A DNA stretch of 27,730 bases from NCBI GenBank assembly GCA_964625755.1, contig CAZVBR010000009.1:1-27730 (forward strand), read 5' to 3'. This DNA comes from CAZVBR01 sp964625755 (GTDB lineage: Bacteria; Patescibacteriota; Minisyncoccia; Phycocordibacterales; XYD1-FULL-46-19). Every line of letters starts with the position of its first letter. Position 1 is the first letter of the stretch. Below are positions 16,735 to 24,586 of this stretch, piece by piece. The translations under genes and the position numbers were made by a program. The notes beneath the pieces were generated by a model, which saw nothing but the letters and a program-made list of their open reading frames with translations, did not search any database and had not been told where the DNA came from.

Positions 16735-17145
16735 ATGAGATTTCAAGTCCCAAAATTCATTGAAATAGAAGACACCATTTTTGGCCCGCTGACCTTCAAA
16801 CAGTTTTTGTACCTCGGAGGAGCCGGGGGAGCGTCTTTTTTGTTGTACACCTTTCTGCCTTTTTGGGCCGCCTTGGTACCAATAATACTTGTCATTGCAC
16901 TCGGGGTTGCATTGGCATTCTATAAAATAAATGAACGTCCTTTTGTTTCAGTTATAGAATCAGCCTTTTATTACTTTACCAAACCAAAACTCTACATCTG
17001 GCAGAAAAAAAATGACCTACCTTCTAAAGAAAAAAAACCGCCGGAAAATAAAGATAAAGTAAATGAAAAACAAACCAACAAGATCACTGAAGATAGATTA
17101 AAAGACCTGGCCTGGAGTCTTGATGTTAAAGATAAGATCGAATAA
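16735..17145 (+). CDS. PrgI-family (VirB3-like) membrane protein
   Basis: A 136-residue protein of the PrgI family, the small membrane component found next to VirB4 in type IV secretion systems of Gram-positive and candidate-phyla bacteria. The opening MRFQVPKFIEIEDTIFGPL is typical. Two membrane segments follow (about 25-60: FLYLGGAGGASFLLYTFLP, then WAALVPIILVIALGVALAFY), then RPFVSVIESAFYYFTKPKLYIW. The C-terminal 45 residues are Lys/Glu-rich and cytoplasmic. It probably helps dock VirB4 to the membrane. It is separated by six bases from the TraC-like gene. Confidence 0.9.
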   Translation: MRFQVPKFIEIEDTIFGPLTFKQFLYLGGAGGASFLLYTFLPFWAALVPIILVIALGVALAFYKINERPFVSVIESAFYYFTKPKLYIWQKKNDLPSKEKKPPENKDKVNEKQTNKITEDRLKDLAWSLDVKDKIE

Positions 17146-17151
17146 ATCAAT

Positions 17152-17799
17152 ATGCCCATCTCCCAAAAACCCAGTCAAGATTTTACCCCGATCAAAGAGA
17201 TCCGGGATGGATTAGTGGTCTTAAAAGATGATTCCTTAAGAATAGTATTAATGGCCTCGTCGATCAATTTTGCTTTAAAATCCGACGAGGAACAACAAGC
17301 AATAATCTATCAATTTCAAAATTTCCTTAACGGCCTTGATTTTACTGTTCAGATTTACATTCAATCCCGAAAATTAGATATCAGACCTTATCTTCAAACC
17401 TTAGAAAACCGGGTTAAAGAACAAGATAATGACCTGATAAAATTACAGACCAGAGAGTATATGCAGTTTATTAAGAACTTCACCGAGAGTAATAATATAA
17501 TGACCAAAAGATTTTTTATAATTATCCCGTATACTCCTGTCGGGTTTAATATTGAAACCTCTTTTTTAGCGAAACTGGGATTAAAAAATCAAAAACAAAA
17601 CCCGGCGGAAACTCAAAAAAACACTTGGCAAGACCAAAAGATCCAATTACAACAAAGAGCCGATGTTGTGTCCGGGGGTTTAAAAAGATTAGGAGTAAAA
17701 ACCCAAGCTTTAAATACCAGAGAATTGATCGAATTATATTATAAAATATTTAACCCCGGGGAAGTAGATGTCCCGAACACTTCAAATCTAAATAATTAA
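17152..17799 (+). CDS. TraC/VirB4 N-terminal-domain-like protein
   Basis: A 215-residue protein resembling only the N-terminal, non-ATPase domain of VirB4/TraC proteins. IKEIRDGLVVLKDDSLRIVL (from residue 14) is the typical opening strand pair. It is followed by an amphipathic region and a hydrophobic strand, KRFFIIIPYTPVG (about 120-132). No Walker motif is present and the protein ends where the ATPase domain would begin. It is followed after two bases by the complete VirB4 gene, which has its own N-terminal domain, so this is a separate protein and not a frameshifted half. In candidate-phyla clusters the order PrgI, short TraC-like, VirB4 recurs (family knowledge). It probably forms a structural subunit beneath the channel. 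Confidence 0.75.
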   Translation: MPISQKPSQDFTPIKEIRDGLVVLKDDSLRIVLMASSINFALKSDEEQQAIIYQFQNFLNGLDFTVQIYIQSRKLDIRPYLQTLENRVKEQDNDLIKLQTREYMQFIKNFTESNNIMTKRFFIIIPYTPVGFNIETSFLAKLGLKNQKQNPAETQKNTWQDQKIQLQQRADVVSGGLKRLGVKTQALNTRELIELYYKIFNPGEVDVPNTSNLNN

Positions 17800-17801
17800 A
17801 T

Positions 17802-19613
17802 ATGGTTTTTCCTTTTTTTAAACAACAAAATACCTCGGAAGAAAATATTGCTCCGATCTTACCGCGAGATATTTACGAATCAGGAGTACTAGAACTAAAA
17901 GACGTTATCTCTCCTTCAGCTCTGAAAGTTAACTCCAATTACTTAAATTTAGGGTCAAAACTGGCCAGAACTTTATTTGTCATCTCTTACCCCCGTTACT
18001 TAACCGAAGAATGGTTTTCACCGATCATAAACCTAGATCAAATATTTGAAATTTCGATCTTTATTCACCCTATAGACACTAGTCAAGCTCTCCGTCAATT
18101 ACAGAAAAAATTAGCTGAGATCCAAAGTCAGATCAATATAAAAGCCGAAAAAGGTTTTATCAGAGATCCAAAACTAGATATCGCTCAACAAGATATTGAA
18201 AATTTAAGAGACCAACTCCAGCAAGCTCAAGAAAAAATTTTCGATGTTGGTGTTTATATTACCGTCTACGGTGAAGACCGGGAAAGTCTGGATCGCTCAG
18301 AACAGGAGATAAAAAGTATGCTTGATTCAAAATTGATCTACCTTAAACCTGCTTTGTTTCAACAAGCAGAAGGGTTTAAAAGTGTTTGCCCGTTAGGTAC
18401 TGACTTGCTGGAAATAAACTCCAAACTAAATTCCGCCCCTCTTTCAAGTTTAATGCCTTTTGTATCATTTGACCTAACTTCAAATAAAGGGATCTTATTC
18501 GGCGTTAATCGCCATAATTCTTCCATGGTTTTATTCGACCGCTTCTCTTTAGAGAACTACAACTCGGTCACGTTTGCCAAATCAGGAGCCGGGAAATCAT
18601 ACGCTACTAAACTGGAAATCCTTCGGAGTTTAATGTTTGATACCGATGTTATTGTAATTGACCCGGAAAGAGAGTATGAATTTTTAGCCGAAGCGGTGGG
18701 GGGAAGGTACTTCAATATATCCTTAACCTCTGAACACCATATCAACCCCTTCGATCTGCCGACCCCGGACCAAGATGAGTCGCAAGCTGATGTATTAAGA
18801 TCGAATATCATTAACTTGGTGGGATTATTCAGGATCATGTTGGGTGGCCTGACCCCGGAAGAGGATTCCGTTATAGATAAAGCGATCACTGAAACCTACG
18901 CCTTAAAAGATATTACCCCTGACTCGAACATGGAAGGCAAATCAGTGCCTTTGTTATCCGATCTGGAATTGGTTTTAGCCGGTATGGAGGGTGGTGAACT
19001 GTTAGCTCAAAGATTAACAAAGTACACTCAAGGGTCCTGGTCTGGTTTTATTAATAAACCAACCAATGTTGATATTAATAAGAACTTTGTCGTCTTTTCA
19101 GTTCGGGACATGGAAGATGAATTAAAACCGGTCGCTATGTATATTGTTATTCACCATATCTGGACGGCCATCCGACGAAAATTAAAAAAGCGGTTATTGG
19201 TGGTAGATGAAGCTTGGTGGATGATGAAAGAAAAAGACACCGCCTCTTTTCTGTTTTCTTTAGTTAAAAGAGGTAGGAAATATTACCTGGGAACCGCCAC
19301 AATAACTCAAGATGTTGATGACTTTTTACGATCTCCTTACGGATTACCGATCATCACCAACTCCTCGATCCAGTTACTGTTAAAACAATCACCGGCTTCG
19401 ATCGATCTGGTTCAAAAAACCTTTAACTTAACAGATGAAGAAAAGTATTTATTACTGGAATCAGATGTTGGAGAAGCAATATTTTTTGCCGGCCTTAAAA
19501 GAGTGGCTCTAAAAATAATCGCTTCTTATACCGAGGATCAAATTATCACTTCCGACCCTTCTCAGTTACTTGATATCAAAAAAGCAAAAATTGAATTTGA
19601 AGCGGAAAACTAA
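17802..19613 (+). CDS. virB4: VirB4-like type IV secretion ATPase
   Basis: Cytoplasmic AAA+/RecA-type ATPase that powers assembly or transport in type IV secretion. The N-terminal domain (about 1-235) includes a coiled-coil insert at about 95-145. Walker A is KSGAGKS at 260-266, preceded by TFA. A conserved IDPEREYE segment follows. Walker B is LLVVDEAWWMM, with Asp-Glu at 469-470, and the ATITQDVDDF segment is the usual downstream motif. At 603 residues it is shorter than the roughly 800-residue VirB4 of proteobacterial systems. It is two bases downstream of the TraC-like gene and ten bases upstream of the next, all on one strand. The motor is intact. Confidence 0.93.
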   Translation: MVFPFFKQQNTSEENIAPILPRDIYESGVLELKDVISPSALKVNSNYLNLGSKLARTLFVISYPRYLTEEWFSPIINLDQIFEISIFIHPIDTSQALRQLQKKLAEIQSQINIKAEKGFIRDPKLDIAQQDIENLRDQLQQAQEKIFDVGVYITVYGEDRESLDRSEQEIKSMLDSKLIYLKPALFQQAEGFKSVCPLGTDLLEINSKLNSAPLSSLMPFVSFDLTSNKGILFGVNRHNSSMVLFDRFSLENYNSVTFAKSGAGKSYATKLEILRSLMFDTDVIVIDPEREYEFLAEAVGGRYFNISLTSEHHINPFDLPTPDQDESQADVLRSNIINLVGLFRIMLGGLTPEEDSVIDKAITETYALKDITPDSNMEGKSVPLLSDLELVLAGMEGGELLAQRLTKYTQGSWSGFINKPTNVDINKNFVVFSVRDMEDELKPVAMYIVIHHIWTAIRRKLKKRLLVVDEAWWMMKEKDTASFLFSLVKRGRKYYLGTATITQDVDDFLRSPYGLPIITNSSIQLLLKQSPASIDLVQKTFNLTDEEKYLLLESDVGEAIFFAGLKRVALKIIASYTEDQIITSDPSQLLDIKKAKIEFEAEN

Positions 19614-19623
19614 TTAAAAGATC

Positions 19624-20082
19624 ATGGCCCAAGATCAAAAACTAAAAAAACAAATTAACAGTAATACTGTTTCTCAAGATCAAACCGTAAAGACTCAAAA
19701 AGAAAGTATTAATAACACTACTTCTTTTTTAATGATCTCTACGGCAGCTTTTTTTGATGTTTTAATTCTCTCGATCAGTATTTTTGACTTTATACCGGTT
19801 ATCGGAACTGTTATTTCTTCTGTTTCTGGTTTTATTATTAGTTTTTTCGCTCTTCTAACTTTTATTACTTGGTTTTTGATTCACGGAATAAAGTTAATAA
19901 CTTTTAAAAATATTACTTCTATGACTTTTAGTTTTGTTCCGAGTTGGATACCTTTTTTTAGTTTACTACCCACTTGGACCGGGGGAGTGTCTTATATGAT
20001 ATTCTCTCACAGATCTAAAGCCTTTAAAAAGATCACCAATCCAACCTCGGTTATAAAACCCGAAAAACAAGCGGCAGCTTAA
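19624..20082 (+). CDS. Small polytopic membrane protein of the secretion cluster
   Basis: A 152-residue protein. The first 30 residues are polar. Hydrophobic segments follow at about 34-56 (FLMISTAAFFDVLILSISIF), 58-90 (two strands or helices around GTVISSVSGFIISFFALLTF), and 110-130 (PSWIPFFSLLPTWTGGVSYM). A basic tail ends the protein. Two or three membrane helices are likely. No family is recognised. Its position directly after virB4 suggests a membrane component of the same machine, perhaps in the place of other small subunits, but this is inference from context. Confidence 0.65.
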   Translation: MAQDQKLKKQINSNTVSQDQTVKTQKESINNTTSFLMISTAAFFDVLILSISIFDFIPVIGTVISSVSGFIISFFALLTFITWFLIHGIKLITFKNITSMTFSFVPSWIPFFSLLPTWTGGVSYMIFSHRSKAFKKITNPTSVIKPEKQAAA

Positions 20083-20107
20083 AATATAAATATTTTGAAG
20101 TTAAATA

Positions 20108-20116
20108 TGGTACAAT
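20108..20116 (+). promoter_or_regulatory. Extended -10 promoter, near-leaderless
   Basis: TGGTACAAT at 20108-20116 fits an extended -10 element (TGn plus TACAAT). The ATG at 20126 is nine bases further on, so the predicted leader is about three bases. The -35 position has no good match. It would drive the Ig-domain, pilin-transpeptidase and propeller genes as a separate unit. Confidence 0.45.
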
Positions 20117-20125
20117 ATTTAAAGT

Positions 20126-21118
20126 ATGAATAGTAAGTATGTTACCATTTTTGCTGGATTTGTATTACTGGGAGGTTTTTTGTTTTATTTTTTCTCACCA
20201 ACCATTACACAGTCTTCAAGTTTTAACGTAAAAGCCAATATCCAACCCCGACACCCCGGCCCGAATGAAGAGGTAATGATCACTTTATCCGGTATCGGGT
20301 TTGATCTTAAAAACAGTCATTATTCTTGGAGAAAAGATGGGGTGGAATTCCTTTCCGGAACCGGAAAAAGGAGGATAAGTTTTGAAACTGGTGAATTAGC
20401 AGAAAAAACCTTAATAAATATAGTAATAAATCCCCCTAATCGAGAAATATTCGTTAAAAATATCACTATTAATCCAACTCAGGTTGATCTGTTGATAAGC
20501 TCCGATAGTTACACTCCACCTAATTACAAAGGAGCGGCTCTGCCAACCCGGGGAAGTACTGTGACTGTAACCGCTATACCTCATCTAATAGAAAACGGAA
20601 CCCGAATCACTAATAATAATTTGATCTTTGACTGGCAAATAAATGGTCAAAAAATACCAGAACGATCCGGCAGAGGTCGATCAAAACTGGAAATAAATAA
20701 CGTCTCAAACAATCAACGAATAGGAGTTACTGTCACCGGCCCGGGAGGAGATTTGGCTGCGGAAAACAGAACGGTTATAGAATTACACACACCGGAAATA
20801 AATATTTATGAAGTAGAGCCGTTACTCGGACCAAATTACTATAAAAATCTACAAGACCGTTGGCTCCCGACGGAAAGAGAATTTACTTTACAGATCGAAC
20901 CTTTTTATATTCCCGATCGGTATCTTGATACTTTGAGATATTTTTGGCAATTTGATGGTAGTTTAGTTTCAAATCCTTCAAATCAAGCCCGAAAACATAA
21001 TTTTGTTTTTCAACCGGAAACAAACATTAATCGACCTTTGACAGCCGGTATAATGAACCCGGTGAGTTTCCAAGATGTTTTAACCAAAACGATAATCTTA
21101 TCCCCGGAACAGTACTGA
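20126..21118 (+). CDS. Membrane-anchored protein with three Ig-like domains
   Basis: A 330-residue protein with an N-terminal membrane anchor (about 7-25) and an all-beta exterior. Three tandem Ig-like units can be recognised by a repeated strand ending in Gly: HYSWRKDGVEF (about 71), IFDWQINGQKI (about 170) and YFWQFDGSLV (about 275). Each is preceded by a Pro-rich boundary such as PRHPGPNEEVMITL. No cysteines or catalytic motif. It is two bases upstream of the pilin-transpeptidase gene. Ig-like modules on the outside of a secretion machine suggest structural or adhesive work. The precise family is unknown to me. Confidence 0.75.
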   Translation: MNSKYVTIFAGFVLLGGFLFYFFSPTITQSSSFNVKANIQPRHPGPNEEVMITLSGIGFDLKNSHYSWRKDGVEFLSGTGKRRISFETGELAEKTLINIVINPPNREIFVKNITINPTQVDLLISSDSYTPPNYKGAALPTRGSTVTVTAIPHLIENGTRITNNNLIFDWQINGQKIPERSGRGRSKLEINNVSNNQRIGVTVTGPGGDLAAENRTVIELHTPEINIYEVEPLLGPNYYKNLQDRWLPTEREFTLQIEPFYIPDRYLDTLRYFWQFDGSLVSNPSNQARKHNFVFQPETNINRPLTAGIMNPVSFQDVLTKTIILSPEQY

Positions 21119-21120
21119 TT

Positions 21121-22053
21121 ATGAATAAAAAATATTTAATTTTAATACTTATCTTGTTTTTCCCGGTTTTGGTTTTTGCTCAAGAATATAATTTACTTGA
21201 ACCCTCGATCTTACCGGATGAAGAACCGGTTCAAGGTTTTGAACAGTACGCTTCTTTAATATACAACACCGCTTTAGTGGCAATAGTGATAATCTCTTTA
21301 CTGGTCTTTATAACCGGAGCGGTAGAGTACATCTTAAGTTCTATTCCCAACAGTAAATTTCAAGGTAAAAATAAAATGCTATTTGCTATCGGAGGCCTAG
21401 TTTTAGCTTTATCGTCATGGCTTATTCTAAACACCATAAACCCGGAACTTTTGAGTTTTGAATTATCATTTAGAGGTCAAATATTGACACCTAGAGAAGA
21501 AGTCAGACCAGGAACTGTTCAACCTGACAACTTTTCAAGTGTTTCTGATACAGGGTCAGGGGAAGTTATTCCGGAAAATGAATATTCAGTTGGATACAGT
21601 AGTCAGGATTTGACAGATTTTAGAGATAATTTAAGTGATAATAATCAAATGTCACAGATCAGGGTTGAAACCGAACAACGTCAAGCTTTTTTTATCGACT
21701 CAGAAGGCAATGAAGTCGGAGTTGAGATAAATATTGGCAGTAACGGGACAGCCCCGGAGGGTGAGGGTGAAAGAGGGGACAGAAGAACCCCGAAAGGTAT
21801 TTTCCAGATCGTGGAAGATCATAGAAGTACCCCAACCGGACAAGCTCAATTCACAACAAGTGGCAGTACGAATCTTGGGGCGGCTTTTGTTAACACTAGC
21901 GCCGAATACCGTGGTCAAAATCGAGGGATCGGGTTTCACGGAAGTCAAGAAAATGGAATGCGACCCACTTATGGCTGTATAAGGATGCGCAATGAAGACC
22001 TAGAAACGATCGCCCCTTTTATGTTACCCGGCACTGAGGTAGTTATACAATAA
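21121..22053 (+). CDS. VirB2-like pilin fused to L,D-transpeptidase (YkuD) domain
   Basis: A 310-residue two-domain exported protein. A signal peptide ends at about residue 20 (VLVFA then QEY). Residues about 40-115 form a VirB2/TrbC-like pilin: two hydrophobic helices (LVAIVIISLLVFITGAVEYIL, without its last residue; and IGGLVLALSSWLIL) joined by a short basic loop with GKNKM, then the ending LNTINPEL typical of candidate-phyla pilins. After a polar linker (about 118-178), residues 180-310 make a YkuD L,D-transpeptidase domain. It contains DRRTPKGIFQI and the catalytic signature IGFHGS...TYGCIRM, with His273 and Cys286. L,D-transpeptidases crosslink or remodel peptidoglycan, so this may take the place of the VirB1 muramidase. 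No frameshift or stop separates the parts. Confidence 0.85.
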   Translation: MNKKYLILILILFFPVLVFAQEYNLLEPSILPDEEPVQGFEQYASLIYNTALVAIVIISLLVFITGAVEYILSSIPNSKFQGKNKMLFAIGGLVLALSSWLILNTINPELLSFELSFRGQILTPREEVRPGTVQPDNFSSVSDTGSGEVIPENEYSVGYSSQDLTDFRDNLSDNNQMSQIRVETEQRQAFFIDSEGNEVGVEINIGSNGTAPEGEGERGDRRTPKGIFQIVEDHRSTPTGQAQFTTSGSTNLGAAFVNTSAEYRGQNRGIGFHGSQENGMRPTYGCIRMRNEDLETIAPFMLPGTEVVIQ

Positions 22054-22055
22054 TT

Positions 22056-23309
22056 ATGAAAAAAATATTTTTTATTTCCGGAATAATCCTTGTTTTATTG
22101 ATCTTAATACTGGGATCTGTGATTTTCCTTCTCCCGGAAGAAACCCGGGAAGATAGTATTATTGAAACCCTGTTCCCGATAAGTGAACAGAGGCAACCGG
22201 TTGGCACTGAACCGGATCCGGAATTAATCGAGGAAGAAACAACACCAAACACAACTCCTGATCCAATTTTTGATAAAGAACGTTTAACCAAACTCGATAC
22301 CCCTTCGGCCACCGCTAAAGGATTAATAGATGAAGATGGCAACACCGGTTTAATATATTTAAACAAAAAAAATGGTTATGTCTATTTTTACTATAACAAT
22401 GAAAAAACCAGACTATCAAACACCACCATCCCCGATATTTTAACTGCTAAGATGGGGAGGGTAGATAATGACATATACTTTACTTTAACCACCACAGAAG
22501 ACCATAAAACCGACTATCAGATCTTAAAACTCCAATTCACCGGCTCTGAATTTGATTTTCAAGAATTAAATGAAAATAATTTTGAGACTGAGATTTTAAA
22601 TCTCCCGTCCTCAGTTACTGAAGTTACGATCTCACCGGACCAAAAAAAGATCTTATGGCTTGAAAGATCAGATGATGAATTAATTGGAATTACTGCCGAC
22701 TGGGACCTAACCGATCAAAAAAGAATATTCTCTACCAGTCACAAACAATGGCAAGTATCCTGGCCTGATCCGGATAAAGTTTTTCTTCAAACCAACTCTT
22801 CAGGTCATCTTCCGGGGTTTATTTACCGATTAGACCTTAAAACCAATCAAATAGAAAGAATGATCGGGGATAAAAAAGGTTTAACTGGTATCCCAAGCCC
22901 GGATGGTCAAAAGATCGCTTACAGTAAATACACTGAACCCGATCAATTCAGTAGTTTTATTTACCAAATTGAAACCGGAGTCAAAAAACAACTACCGATC
23001 AATATTTTAACCGATAAATGTGTTTGGGGGAGTGATTCAGTTTATTTATACTGTGGTTTATCAGAAGAAATAACCAGAGGTAATTATCCTGATGATTGGT
23101 ATAAAGGCAACATCAACTTCAATGATGATATCTGGGCTTACACTAATGAAACCGGAAAAGCTTTTCTGTTTTATGAGTTACAGTTAAACAAAGACCTTAA
23201 TATAACCGATCTTCAATTATCCCACAATGACGGTATTTTGCTATTTAAAAATAAAAATACCGGTAGTTTATTTATGTGGGATATTTATAATTACGAAAGT
23301 TATAATTAA
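22056..23309 (+). CDS. Membrane-anchored beta-propeller-like protein
   Basis: A 417-residue protein with one N-terminal membrane segment (about 4-24), an acidic Pro/Thr-rich linker (about 25-85), and a repetitive beta-rich domain (about 90-417). Propeller-blade signatures recur: VTISPDQKKILWLE, then GIPSPDGQKIAYSKYTEPD, and a final LQLSHNDGILLFKNKN. These resemble the PD40/WD40-like blades of TolB. No catalytic motif is seen. It is the last gene of the cluster, two bases after the pilin-transpeptidase gene, so a role as an external scaffold or sensor of the machine is likely. Its stop shares TTAA with the convergent yidC stop. Confidence 0.75.
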   Translation: MKKIFFISGIILVLLILILGSVIFLLPEETREDSIIETLFPISEQRQPVGTEPDPELIEEETTPNTTPDPIFDKERLTKLDTPSATAKGLIDEDGNTGLIYLNKKNGYVYFYYNNEKTRLSNTTIPDILTAKMGRVDNDIYFTLTTTEDHKTDYQILKLQFTGSEFDFQELNENNFETEILNLPSSVTEVTISPDQKKILWLERSDDELIGITADWDLTDQKRIFSTSHKQWQVSWPDPDKVFLQTNSSGHLPGFIYRLDLKTNQIERMIGDKKGLTGIPSPDGQKIAYSKYTEPDQFSSFIYQIETGVKKQLPINILTDKCVWGSDSVYLYCGLSEEITRGNYPDDWYKGNINFNDDIWAYTNETGKAFLFYELQLNKDLNITDLQLSHNDGILLFKNKNTGSLFMWDIYNYESYN

Positions 23310-24085
23310 TCCGTCTCTTTAATTTCTTTTTGTTCCTCGGTTTCTGTTTTATTTTTTTTCAGTATCCCGAGTTTGTAAGCTTGTTTTTTCACCAACACTT
23401 CATGACCCACCGTAAAAGTATTACTGGTCAACCAGTACAAACTAACCGCCGCCGGAAGGGAAGAGGCGATAAAAGCGATCATTATCGGCATTACATACTT
23501 CATCTGTAAGCTCAAACTTTTCCCAAAATCCTCTTTAAAAGAGCCTTGACCTAGAGCTTTTTTGTTATCTATCACCGGCATCGCTAACTTCATCTGAATA
23601 AATTGAGTTATTCCCACCAAAACCGCTAAAAATATATTCGATTCATTGATATTTATAAACCCTAAAAATTTCAAATTAACATCATCCGGGTAAGGGGTAA
23701 AATCGTACAAAATCGAAGTATCAAGAGAAAAACCTTGGTAAAACAAGAAAAATAAAGATAAAATTATCGGCAACTGTATTAAGATCATTATTATCCCGGT
23801 AAAAGGGTTTATACCGTGTTCTTTATATAACTCCATCATTTTCTGAGCCTGCTGTTGTTTATCATCCTTACATTCCTCCTTGATTCTTTTTATCTCCGGG
23901 TCCAATTCTTTTACTTTAGCTTGAGTTTTAGAAGCATTGTGCTGAAAAGGGAATAACAGTGATCTGACCAAAAGAGTCAGAATAATAATCGCCCAACCAA
24001 CTTGATTTGTCGGTATAATAACAGTTAAAAATACTAAAATATTATATAACGGTTCTGATATTATGGTTCTGAAAAATGCTAACAT
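23306..24085 (-). CDS. yidC: Membrane protein insertase YidC/Oxa1
   Basis: Inserts and folds inner-membrane proteins, alone or with SecYEG. At 259 residues it is the short, single-membrane type without the large periplasmic domain of E. coli YidC. The core is present: an N-terminal hydrophobic segment, WAIIILTLLVRSLLFPF with the conserved Arg of the hydrophilic groove, a charged cytoplasmic hairpin (VKELDPEIKRIKEE to MMELYKEHGINPF), GIIMILIQLPIILSLFFLF, and a final pair of helices ending with AAVSLYWLTSNTFTV. The tail is Lys/Glu-rich, as is common. It is 12 bp downstream of rnpA, in the classic origin-proximal order but without yidD. Confidence 0.95.
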   Translation of the reverse strand: MLAFFRTIISEPLYNILVFLTVIIPTNQVGWAIIILTLLVRSLLFPFQHNASKTQAKVKELDPEIKRIKEECKDDKQQQAQKMMELYKEHGINPFTGIIMILIQLPIILSLFFLFYQGFSLDTSILYDFTPYPDDVNLKFLGFININESNIFLAVLVGITQFIQMKLAMPVIDNKKALGQGSFKEDFGKSLSLQMKYVMPIMIAFIASSLPAAVSLYWLTSNTFTVGHEVLVKKQAYKLGILKKNKTETEEQKEIKETD

Positions 24086-24097
24086 TGTAATTAGGTT

Positions 24098-24439
24098 TTA
24101 ATTTTCTAAAATTTTCACTCTTTTTAAAATGTCTTTTATCTGCTGTTCCAGATCTTTAAATTCTTGTTTATCACTACCGGATTTAAAGATAAACACTCCG
24201 GCTATTCCGGGTTTAATATTATCTTCTTCTTTAGTGAGAACATATCGGGCTTGTCGCTTTACTTTATTGCGTTTCACGGCATTTCTGACCGCTCGAGCTG
24301 GGACCACCACCGCAAATAAACTATTGTTATTTTCAATAGTTTTGTATTTTAAATACACATTTTCTTGGTGGCAATGGTCACCATTTTGAGCCACTTCTTT
24401 GATCTGATCTCGAGTTAACCTTTGAGTAGATCTTAACAT
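24098..24439 (-). CDS. rnpA: Ribonuclease P protein component
   Basis: Protein subunit of RNase P, which binds the catalytic RNA and the 5' leader of pre-tRNA. The 113-residue length and basic character fit. The diagnostic RNR motif appears as AVRNAVKRNKVKRQAR (about 50-65), and the N-terminus LRSTQRLTR is the usual start. It lies 12 bp after rpmH and 12 bp before yidC on the same strand. The start is ATG at 24439 without a Shine-Dalgarno sequence. Confidence 0.95.
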   Translation of the reverse strand: MLRSTQRLTRDQIKEVAQNGDHCHQENVYLKYKTIENNNSLFAVVVPARAVRNAVKRNKVKRQARYVLTKEEDNIKPGIAGVFIFKSGSDKQEFKDLEQQIKDILKRVKILEN

Positions 24440-24451
24440 TGTATCAGCGAA

Positions 24452-24586
24452 TTACACCGTAAGTTTATGACGGCCTTTTCTTCTTCGCCTCTGTAAAACT
24501 TGTTTTCCGTTTGAAGTTTTACTTCGCACTAAAAATCCGTGAGTTTTACTCCTTTTTCTCTTTTTTGGTTTATAGGTAAAAGACAT
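24452..24586 (-). CDS. rpmH: 50S ribosomal protein L34
   Basis: A 44-residue, very basic protein of the large ribosomal subunit. The translated minus strand begins MSFTYKPKKRKRSKTHGFL and continues with a Ser-Asn-Gly-Lys-Gln-Val-Leu segment, then Arg-Arg-Arg-Arg-Lys-Gly-Arg and a Leu-Thr-Val end. This matches the L34 pattern (KRTFQPS...KRTHGF...NGRQVLxRRRxKGR). It is the first gene of the rpmH-rnpA-yidC operon. ATG at 24586 sits eight bases after a good -10 box. Confidence 0.95.
   Translation of the reverse strand: MSFTYKPKKRKRSKTHGFLVRSKTSNGKQVLQRRRRKGRHKLTV

Noticed and set aside
17152..19613. Frameshift splitting one VirB4 gene into two.
   Set aside because: The downstream protein has a full N-terminal domain of its own, and the upstream one ends with a normal stop followed by a separate start. 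The arrangement is two genes.
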